The notes under the pieces were generated by a model, which searched no databases, was not told the origin of the DNA, and was given only the letters and a program-made list of their open reading frames with translations. Both the position numbers and the translations under genes were made by a program. From the NCBI GenBank assembly GCA_040880365.1, contig JBBDIO010000317.1, forward strand, positions 1 to 9,671: 9,671 nt of DNA, written 5' to 3'. Source of the DNA: JBBDIO01 sp040880365. Its GTDB lineage: Bacteria; Chloroflexota; Anaerolineae; Caldilineales; Caldilineaceae. Below are positions 1-5,387 of this stretch, in pieces (position 1 is the first letter of the stretch; each line of letters opens with the position of its first letter).

Positions 1-1
1 C

Positions 2-235
2 CCCGGGGAGTGGGCGCAGGTGAGCGACCGTGCCACCCTGATTGCCCGTAAGCAGACAGTGCGCCAGGAACTGGAACGTGCGCAGCGCGAACTGGAACGG
101 TTGCGACAGCAAGTAGGCGAACCGATGACCGAATCGATGGCGGCGCGAGCAATTGCACGCCTGGAAAGCCGCAGCGAGCAGTTGATGGCAGAAGAATTTA
201 ACCTGCGTCTGGCAATCGACCGCACACGCGACTAG
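2..235 (+). CDS. Small coiled-coil protein, possibly 5'-partial
   Basis: I do not recognise this family. The frame is open from base 2 to a TAG stop, so this may be the C-terminal end of a gene entering from the left. Alternatively, a complete 71-residue protein could begin at GTG 20, which has a plausible ribosome-binding stretch, GGGGAG at 5-10, nine bases upstream. The protein is almost entirely charged and helical. Glu, Arg, Gln and Leu alternate with heptad-like spacing over about residues 8-33 (counted from the GTG). A short break around GEPM follows, then a second helix over residues 38-70. This looks like a coiled-coil hairpin. There is no signal peptide, membrane segment or catalytic motif. 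A terminator about 90 bases downstream separates it from the next genes. Coding is fairly certain, function unknown, start uncertain. Confidence 0.6.
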   Translation, partial: PGEWAQVSDRATLIARKQTVRQELERAQRELERLRQQVGEPMTESMAARAIARLESRSEQLMAEEFNLRLAIDRTRD

Positions 236-258
236 CCAACTTCTGGGTGTGGCGGTTG

Positions 259-305
259 ACGCAACGCACATATCACGCAACGCACATATCACGCAACGCA
301 CATAT
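259..305. repeat. 16-bp tandem repeat, about 3 copies
   Basis: The unit ACGCAACGCACATATC occurs at 259-274 and 275-290, and again at 291-305 without its last base. The copies are identical, so the array is either recent or maintained. It lies between the stop of the coiled-coil gene and the terminator at 326-365, inside the likely 3' untranslated region. Each unit also contains a CGCA doublet (CGCAACGCA). There are no spacers, so this is not a CRISPR array. No function is evident. Binding-site repeats or slippage are both possible. Confidence 0.85.
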
Positions 306-325
306 GTGGAAAATCAGATTGTTTG

Positions 326-365
326 CCTTCCCGGTCGCGTGCAGCGTCCGGGAAGGTCTGTTTTT
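326..365 (+). terminator. Rho-independent terminator
   Basis: A perfect 9-bp stem, CCTTCCCGG at 326-334 and CCGGGAAGG at 348-356, encloses a 13-base loop that can itself form CGC/GCG pairs. TCTGTTTTT follows at 357-365. The stem plus T-run is a classical intrinsic terminator on the plus strand. It would end transcription of the upstream coiled-coil gene and insulate the nucleotidyltransferase cluster. It also makes any start of the next gene upstream of about 366 unlikely. Confidence 0.85.
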
Positions 366-466
366 GGACGTCAACCTGGCGGCTGGGCGCGGCGTCTGCG
401 CCGAGACCGGCCTGCATGAATAACCTTGAATCAAACTGGGGTATACCAGGACGCGCACAAGTGACC

Positions 467-472
467 CGGAGG
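467..472 (+). promoter_or_regulatory. Ribosome-binding site of the nucleotidyltransferase gene
   Basis: CGGAGG ends three bases before ATG 476. It decides the start, because the longer in-frame reading from 323 would run through the terminator stem. A GTG at 461 is the only close alternative and has a weaker upstream match. Confidence 0.55.
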
Positions 473-475
473 CAC

Positions 476-1303
476 ATGCAAGAACGTTTTGATGCAATTA
501 TATTAGCCGGTTATGATCCCGAACGCCCCCATGCCTTTGTGGCAACGCACAGCGAGCCGCACAAGGTGCTGATTCCGGTGGGGGGACGTCCTATGCTGGC
601 ACGGGTGCTGGATGCGCTGGCCGCGACGCCGGTGATCGCACGCTGCGTGGTGGTGGGCTTCGAAGCGAACCCCCTGCCCGCAGCTCCTGGGGATGATGCG
701 TCCGCTAGGGCAGATGCGGATGCGCAGGAACTTCACTTCATCCCCAACCAGGGATCCATCTACCATAATCTGATTGCTGCGTTTGAATTTTTGGGCGCAC
801 GCCAGGATCACAGCCGGCATGTGTTTTTAATATCGGCAGATGTGCCTTTGCTGCAACCCCGCCATGTGGAATGGTTTGTGAATGCCTGCGCGCCCCTGGA
901 CAAAGATCTCTATATGTCGGTGGTGGAAAAGCAGGTGATGGAGCAGACTTTCCCCCAGAGTACGCGCACCTATGTGCCCCTGCGCGAGGGGCGTTTTTGC
1001 AATGGCGAATTGCTGTTGACACGCATCAGCGCGGCGCTCCAGCGCCAGGAAATCTATGCGGATATTATTTCCCGGCGCAAAAGCACGCTGCGCCAGGTGC
1101 AACTATTGGGTCCCGGGCTGCTGTTGAAATTTCTGTTGCGCCGGTTGGCGCTGCGCGATGTATTGGGTTTTGTCCGGCGGCGGATTCGCATTGAAGCCGC
1201 GGCAGTGCCTCTGCCGTTTGCCGAAACCGGCATGGATGTGGACAAGCCCTCGCAGCTGGCGCTGGTAGAAATGTATCTCGCCGACCCTCCGAAAGCGCTG
1301 TGA
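476..1303 (+). CDS. MobA-like NTP transferase (nucleotidyltransferase family protein)
   Basis: The predicted 275-residue protein belongs to the MobA-like/NTP_transf_3 superfamily, which transfers a nucleotidyl group from an NTP to a phosphorylated acceptor such as a sugar, alcohol or cofactor. An N-terminal Rossmann-type segment reads DAIILAGYDP (residues 6-15). It is followed by HKVLIPVGGRPML (29-41), where K30 is the expected phosphate-contacting lysine and GRPML is typical. LISADVPLL (118-126) holds the probable metal-binding D122. GMDVDKPSQL (252-261) supplies the C-terminal acidic and helix motif. The usual LAGG glycine is replaced by LAGY, so the nucleotide-binding loop departs from consensus. 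A basic stretch at 205-240 (KFLLRRLALRD, RRRIRIE) could touch membrane or acceptor. There is no signal peptide; it is probably cytoplasmic. The PAP2 gene starts one base after the stop, implying co-transcription. The family call is firm; the substrate is unknown. Confidence 0.8.
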   Translation: MQERFDAIILAGYDPERPHAFVATHSEPHKVLIPVGGRPMLARVLDALAATPVIARCVVVGFEANPLPAAPGDDASARADADAQELHFIPNQGSIYHNLIAAFEFLGARQDHSRHVFLISADVPLLQPRHVEWFVNACAPLDKDLYMSVVEKQVMEQTFPQSTRTYVPLREGRFCNGELLLTRISAALQRQEIYADIISRRKSTLRQVQLLGPGLLLKFLLRRLALRDVLGFVRRRIRIEAAAVPLPFAETGMDVDKPSQLALVEMYLADPPKAL

Positions 1304-1304
1304 A

Positions 1305-1946
1305 ATGACCGAGCATAATATCTCCGTATCGCGCCGCGGGCGTCTGCATATGCGCTTTCAACAGGCGACCCGGCTGGATCGCCGCTGGAGCATGGGCGTG
1401 GCGTTGCCCGACAACCCTCTGGATACCCATGCGCAGGAATATTGGGCGGCGCGCGTGCTTTCGCATCTGGGCGATAGCTGGGTGTGGTGGCTGGTAGCCG
1501 GGCTGTTATGGCGTCGGGCGCGGCCCACAGACGGCGCTGTGCCTGGTTGGCGCGGCAATCCTCCGTGGCTGACCGCCGGACGTGTGCGGCTGGCGGGCTG
1601 GCTGCTGACGTTGCTGGCAAATACGACGCTGGTAATGATTTTGAAACACACCGTGCAACGCCCGCGCCCCGATTCGGATCGTCTGCTCTATGGCGGCGGG
1701 CCGGATCAATTCAGCTTTCCCAGTGGACACGCGGCACGCATGGGGGTGTTGGCCGTCTGGGCCTGGCGCTATGGGAACGTGGCGGGCTGGTTTACGAGTT
1801 TGCTGGCGCTGCTGGTCTGCTGGACGCGTGTGCGCCTGCGCATCCACTATCTCAGCGATGTGGTAATCGGGCTGGGGATTGGTGCGGTGATGGGCATCGC
1901 CGGTCTGGTTTGGCGCAGGCATCTGCATCCCAAAGATTCCAGCTGA
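1305..1946 (+). CDS. PAP2-superfamily membrane phosphatase
   Basis: This 213-residue integral membrane protein carries all three PAP2 phosphatase signatures. K114 with R121-P122 fits KX6RP, PSGH lies at 139-142, and R175/H181/D185 fits RX5HX3D. H142 and H181 are the expected catalytic residues. Such enzymes dephosphorylate lipid phosphates such as phosphatidate, undecaprenyl diphosphate or phosphatidylglycerol phosphate. Hydrophobic segments lie near 58-69, 94-113, 145-156, 158-174 and 183-203, in the PAP2 order, with the active site at the membrane face. The N-terminal 30 residues are polar and basic. ATG 1305 follows the upstream stop after one base, with little Shine-Dalgarno match, suggesting translational coupling. 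ATG 1350 is an alternative that would drop 15 residues. All signature residues are intact, so activity is likely; the substrate cannot be read from sequence. Confidence 0.88.
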   Translation: MTEHNISVSRRGRLHMRFQQATRLDRRWSMGVALPDNPLDTHAQEYWAARVLSHLGDSWVWWLVAGLLWRRARPTDGAVPGWRGNPPWLTAGRVRLAGWLLTLLANTTLVMILKHTVQRPRPDSDRLLYGGGPDQFSFPSGHAARMGVLAVWAWRYGNVAGWFTSLLALLVCWTRVRLRIHYLSDVVIGLGIGAVMGIAGLVWRRHLHPKDSS

Positions 1947-1983
1947 GTATGGTGCAGGGTGGGGTGGTTGGCGGAATTTTGCG

Positions 1984-1990
1984 AAGGAAA
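1984..1990 (+). promoter_or_regulatory. Ribosome-binding site of the small membrane protein gene
   Basis: AAGGAAA, with its GGA core ending about six bases before GTG 1995, supports that start over the upstream in-frame GTG at 1959. The upstream GTG would add 12 residues and has no clear ribosome-binding match at normal spacing. Confidence 0.5.
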
Positions 1991-1994
1991 ACGC

Positions 1995-2435
1995 GTGACA
2001 ATCTATTGGCCTCTCACAGTTGCGGGTCTGTTTACGGTGACGTTGGGCATCATCCATTTCTGGTTTCCCATTCTGCTCGATTTTGCCCACGCTATTCCCC
2101 GCGCAGGGACGACCATTCGCCCCTTTCGGCTGGGGCCAATTCGCTATGCTACGCTGCGCAGCGACGTACACGGCATTGCCTGGGTCATGAACCATGCCGC
2201 CAGCTATGCGCTGGTGGGGATTGGCCTGTTGGATCTTTTTGCCGGGGCATGGCTCGACCATCCCGCGAGCAAGTGGCTTTTGTTGTGGATTGCGGGCTGG
2301 TGGATTTTGCGCAGTGGCGCGCAGTTTTATCTGGGAAGGCGACCGGGTGACTGGCTGATTGCCGGGGGCTTTTTGCTGCTTGCCTTTGTCCATCTGGTCT
2401 ATGCGCTCTGGTATGCGCTGGGGTATGCGTTGTAG
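1995..2435 (+). CDS. Small integral membrane protein of unknown function
   Basis: I do not recognise a named family. From GTG 1995 the protein has 146 residues and is mostly hydrophobic, with likely helices at about 5-28, 62-86, 92-113 and 119-143. Between helices 1 and 2 is a basic, Pro-containing loop (IPRAGTTIRPFRLGPIRY, 34-51). Polar residues lie inside or at the edges of helices: H21 after GII, H59, N66-H67 in the second helix (HGIAWVMNHAASY) and D80. These buried His and Asn residues are candidate functional sites, for example for a cofactor or lipid head group, but that is inference. It begins 48 bases after the PAP2 stop on the same strand, so it probably shares that transcript. The stop lies 14 bases from the convergent ligase gene. 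GTG 1959 is an alternative start. Confidence 0.7.
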   Translation: MTIYWPLTVAGLFTVTLGIIHFWFPILLDFAHAIPRAGTTIRPFRLGPIRYATLRSDVHGIAWVMNHAASYALVGIGLLDLFAGAWLDHPASKWLLLWIAGWWILRSGAQFYLGRRPGDWLIAGGFLLLAFVHLVYALWYALGYAL

Positions 2436-2449
2436 TGAAGCGGCGGGCG

Positions 2450-4300
2450 TCAGACGTCCGTGTTCGACGCGGCCGCGGCGGCGTGCTGTCTGGCGATTTC
2501 CTCTTCTACCAGCACACGCCGCAGAACCTTGCCCACCTGGGTTTTGGGTAACTCTGTACGAAAGTTGATTTCGGGGACCTTGTAGGGCGCAAGATTTTCT
2601 TTGCAAAAGGCGCGCAGCTCTTCGGCGCTCGCTGTCGCGTCGGGGCGCACCACCACAAAGGCCTTCACCGCTTCGCCCCGGCGCGCGTCGGGCACACCGA
2701 CCACCGCGGCGTCGATCACATCGGGGTGCATGAACAACACTTCCTCCACCTCGCGCGGCACAATTTTATAGCCGCTGGCAACGATGAGATCTTTTTTGCG
2801 ATCCACGATATAAAAATAGCCCGCTTCATCCATGCGCCCAATGTCGCCGGTGCGGAGTCCGCCCTCGGCATCGAGCGTTTGTGCCGTTTCTTCGGGGCGT
2901 TGCCAATATCCCTTCATCACCTGCGGCCCATAGACCACAATTTCGCCCTCTTCGCCCGTAGGGAGGGGTGCAAATTGTCCCTGCGCATCGGGCGACAGGC
3001 TCACAATGCGCACCATTGTATTGGGAAAGGGAAAGCCAACCGCGCCCAGGCGGCGCACGCCATTGAGCGGGTTGCCCATGGCAATCGGCGAACATTCGGT
3101 AAGCCCGTAGCCTTCTACCAGTTTGCCGCCGGTGAGGGCTTCAAAGCGATTGGCAACTTCAACGGGCAGGGCCGCGCCGCCGCTGAGACAGGCGCGCACC
3201 GAAGACAGATCGTAGTCACCCAGCTTTGGGTGGTTCACTACCGCGTTGTACATGGCGGGCACGCCGGGAAAGAGCGTGACTTTTTGTGCCTGCACCACGC
3301 GCATGACATGTTCGGTGTCGCGCGGGTCGGGCATGAGACAAAGCTCACCGCCAATGGAAAGGGTATAGAGCATACATGCGGTCATGCCATAGACATGAAA
3401 GAACGGCAGCGACGCCAGCACGCGCTCTGCGCCGGGGGTAATATTCTGAAACCAGGCGCGCACCTGCCAGGCATTGCTCACCAGATTGCGATGGGTGAGC
3501 ATGGCGGCTTTGGGCGTGCCGGTTGTGCCGCCGGTATATTGAAAGACCACCGGGTCATCCAGTTCGCCCTGGGCCGGCGACAGTGAGGCAGGTAGTGGGG
3601 TGGCAGGCGCGCCTTGCAAGAGCTGGTGAAAGCGAAAAATGTCCGGCCCTGCGGGCACATCGGCCATCAACCCACGCGCGCGTACTTGGGCCGACGCGGA
3701 CCGGCGAAAGAGCCAGCTCAGGGTATCGGTCAGGTCGGTGATAATGACGTTGCGCACTGCGGTCTGGGCCTGGATCGACGCCAGGCCGCTATATATGCCA
3801 CTGAGCAGCACGATGGTCGTTGCGCCGCTATCGGCCAACTGGATCTGCAATTCGCGCGGGGTATAGGTGGGGTTCACATTGACCACAATCGCGCCCGCTT
3901 TGATGATGCCATAGAACGCCACTACAAACTGGGGGATATTGGGCAACATGAGCGCGACGCGATCCCCCGGTTGCACGCCCTGGCGCAGGAGGCCGTGGGC
4001 AAAGCGATTGCTCTGCGCCTCCAGTTGGCGATAGGTGAGCGTGGCGCCCACTTTGAACCCCAGGGGCAGATAGCGCAGCACCATGCGGATTGCCACATGG
4101 TCGGGATAGGTGGCCGCGGCGTCGCGCAAAATCTGCGGCACCCGGATGGCCGGAATATCGATGTGCGCGGGCACGCCTTTTTCATAGAGGGCGACCCACG
4201 GTTTGTTGGTTGCAGATGCCGGTACGGACGCTGCTGCCGAGGCCGACGCGCGTGCCGATGCGGGTGGGTTGGTTGTGGTTGGTCCGGTTGCCGTAGTCAT
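2450..4300 (-). CDS. Long-chain fatty-acid-CoA ligase (AMP-binding), copy 1
   Basis: This is an ANL-superfamily adenylating enzyme of the FadD type. It activates a fatty acid with ATP to an acyl-adenylate and then forms the CoA thioester. Positions are for the 616-residue form from ATG 4300. The phosphate-binding loop YTGGTTGTPKAAMLTH is at 255-270, YGLTE at 398-402, and RTGD at 483-486 with adenosine-binding D486. DRKKDLI starts at 500 (hinge), and PKTQVGK at 585-591 contains the catalytic lysine K591. All core motifs are intact; the loop reads PKAA where FadD has KGA. A low-complexity Ala/Ser/Thr/Pro stretch fills the first 30 residues. An upstream ATG at 4363 would give 637 residues. I prefer 4300 because the paralogue starts with a similar Met-Thr-rich segment sharing ACTACGGCAAC. 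It faces away from the cupin gene and ends tail-to-tail with the membrane-protein gene. Chain-length specificity is unknown. Confidence 0.92.
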   Translation of the reverse strand: MTTATGPTTTNPPASARASASAAASVPASATNKPWVALYEKGVPAHIDIPAIRVPQILRDAAATYPDHVAIRMVLRYLPLGFKVGATLTYRQLEAQSNRFAHGLLRQGVQPGDRVALMLPNIPQFVVAFYGIIKAGAIVVNVNPTYTPRELQIQLADSGATTIVLLSGIYSGLASIQAQTAVRNVIITDLTDTLSWLFRRSASAQVRARGLMADVPAGPDIFRFHQLLQGAPATPLPASLSPAQGELDDPVVFQYTGGTTGTPKAAMLTHRNLVSNAWQVRAWFQNITPGAERVLASLPFFHVYGMTACMLYTLSIGGELCLMPDPRDTEHVMRVVQAQKVTLFPGVPAMYNAVVNHPKLGDYDLSSVRACLSGGAALPVEVANRFEALTGGKLVEGYGLTECSPIAMGNPLNGVRRLGAVGFPFPNTMVRIVSLSPDAQGQFAPLPTGEEGEIVVYGPQVMKGYWQRPEETAQTLDAEGGLRTGDIGRMDEAGYFYIVDRKKDLIVASGYKIVPREVEEVLFMHPDVIDAAVVGVPDARRGEAVKAFVVVRPDATASAEELRAFCKENLAPYKVPEINFRTELPKTQVGKVLRRVLVEEEIARQHAAAAASNTDV

Positions 4301-4371
4301 TTCTTCTTCTGCGAGATTGTCGTCCTGTTGAAAGTGATTGTTCTGTAAACTTGAATTGTGCATCTTTCGTA

Positions 4372-4426
4372 GGTCACGTCTTCTGGCGTGATTGATGTCT
4401 AAATCGATTCATGTCGTCACCGCACA
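4372..4426. repeat. Left copy of an identical 55-base sequence flanking the gap
   Basis: These 55 bases directly abut the N-run and are repeated exactly at 4527-4581 on its other side, in the same orientation. The copy ends precisely at the first N. It lies just upstream of the copy 1 ligase start. The most economical reading is a shared contig end left by a de Bruijn-graph assembler rather than a biological repeat. Confidence 0.95.
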
Positions 4427-4526
4427 NNNNNNNNNNNNNNNNNNNNNNNNNNNNNNNNNNNNNNNNNNNNNNNNNNNNNNNNNNNNNNNNNNNNNNNNNN
4501 NNNNNNNNNNNNNNNNNNNNNNNNNN
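4427..4526. other. 100-base run of N (scaffold gap)
   Basis: Exactly 100 unknown bases join two contigs, a round number typical of a placeholder rather than a measured length. Because both contig ends carry the same 55 bases, the true sequence may have no gap and only one copy. In that case the intergenic region between the copy 1 ligase and the cupin gene would be 155 bases shorter than shown. A missing insert cannot be excluded. Confidence 0.98.
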
Positions 4527-4581
4527 GGTCACGTCTTCTGGCGTGATTGATGTCTAAATCGATTCATGTCGTCACCGCACA
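4527..4581. repeat. Right copy of the 55-base gap-flanking sequence
   Basis: Identical in sequence and orientation to 4372-4426, and beginning at the first base after the Ns. Bases 4582-4713 that follow hold no recognisable gene, promoter or RNA. They are the untranslated lead-in to the cupin gene, or part of it if an upstream ATG (4606 or 4693) is used. Confidence 0.95.
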
Positions 4582-4713
4582 GGCGTTCAAGAGGCAGGTG
4601 TCGGCATGTTGTGGTATCTTTTCAACATCTATGGGGGCCATATCGAGCGTGTTGAACACTACCTTTCTGCAATTTGCAGTCGAATTCCGGCGATGCCAGA
4701 GAGAGATGAGACG

Positions 4714-5304
4714 ATGATCCAAGCTGGCTTTACTATTGAAAATCCGCTCACGAAGGGACGCACCATCGTACTCAAGAGCGATGCTGAGACAAACGGGAAT
4801 GGCTGGCTGCTAGAGCATCACTGCATCCCTCATGCCCCGCCAGAGATTCCCGAACACCTGCATCTTACCTGGACCGAGACCTTTGAGATCATTGCGGGCG
4901 ACGCATTTTATAAACTTGATGGCGTTCAGGAAACGGCAAGCGCCGGGGATACGATTATCGTCCATCCACGCCAGACACACATTCATCCCTGGAACGCGGG
5001 GGAGACCGAGCTTGTGTATAGGCAGCACAATGTGTTTGAACAACCCAACGCGCAAGCGGTGCAAGAGGTGATCGGCGTGTTTGCGACGCGTGCAGGGCTG
5101 GCTCGCGCCGGCAAAGTCAATTCGCATGGAGAACCCAGGAATCCATTGCAGTTGGCGGCCACCCTCAAGACCTTAAACAAACACGGTGGCTATGATGCCA
5201 AACTGCCAAGATGGGTGCAAGATGCGCTTGCCGCGTCCCTAGGCTCGCTGGCCGAGGCACTGGGCTACAAGGCGATCTATCCACAGTTCGTGAATGAAGA
5301 GTAG
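4714..5304 (+). CDS. Single-domain cupin protein
   Basis: The 196-residue protein has one cupin beta-barrel. Motif 1 appears as H48-x-H50-x4-E55-x6-G62 (PEHLHLTWTETFEIIAG), the full metal-binding set. Motif 2 starts at G78-D79 (GDTIIVHPRQTHIHPWN), with H89 as the fourth likely metal ligand, though the expected PG turn reads PR. Cupins of this kind bind Fe, Mn or Zn and act as dioxygenases, isomerases or small-ligand sensors; which applies here cannot be told. The C-terminal 80 residues are helical and end with ALGYKAIYPQF. ATG 4714, preceded by a GAGAGAGATGAG stretch, places the barrel near the N-terminus. ATG 4693 and ATG 4606 are in-frame alternatives. Three sampled 60-base lines average about 53% GC, below the flanking ligases, and leucine codons are more mixed, hinting at separate ancestry. 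It is convergent with copy 2 and divergent from copy 1. Confidence 0.82.
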   Translation: MIQAGFTIENPLTKGRTIVLKSDAETNGNGWLLEHHCIPHAPPEIPEHLHLTWTETFEIIAGDAFYKLDGVQETASAGDTIIVHPRQTHIHPWNAGETELVYRQHNVFEQPNAQAVQEVIGVFATRAGLARAGKVNSHGEPRNPLQLAATLKTLNKHGGYDAKLPRWVQDALAASLGSLAEALGYKAIYPQFVNEE

Positions 5305-5387
5305 ACCTGTACGATGATCTGTTGCGCGGCCTGGGCCACAAAGACGACCGTCAAGATTATCGGCGACAAAGCCTGTACCGATTATGC

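Noticed and set aside
259..305. 16-bp repeats as a CRISPR array
   Set aside because: The units are directly adjacent with no spacers and are too short, and there are no cas genes.
323..475. N-terminal extension of the nucleotidyltransferase from ATG 323
   Set aside because: The extension would translate through the terminator hairpin at 326-365, and family homology begins at about residue 5 of the ATG 476 form, which has a good ribosome-binding site.
2436..2470. Terminator between the convergent membrane-protein and ligase copy 1 genes
   Set aside because: A 6-bp stem (GGGCGT/ACGTCC, one G-U) with a three-base loop exists near 2445-2460 but lacks a T-run on either strand.
1506..2606. Long open frame on the minus strand opposite the PAP2 and membrane-protein genes
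   Set aside because: It overlaps genes with clear motifs and hydrophobic structure, runs into the ligase gene, and translates to a Gln/Arg/Pro-rich sequence without domains. It reflects GC-rich codon bias.
4372..4581. 55-base direct repeats as an attachment site, transposon target duplication or CRISPR repeat
   Set aside because: Both copies end exactly at the N-run, no integrase or transposase is present, and the length fits an assembler k-mer overlap. An assembly cause is simpler.
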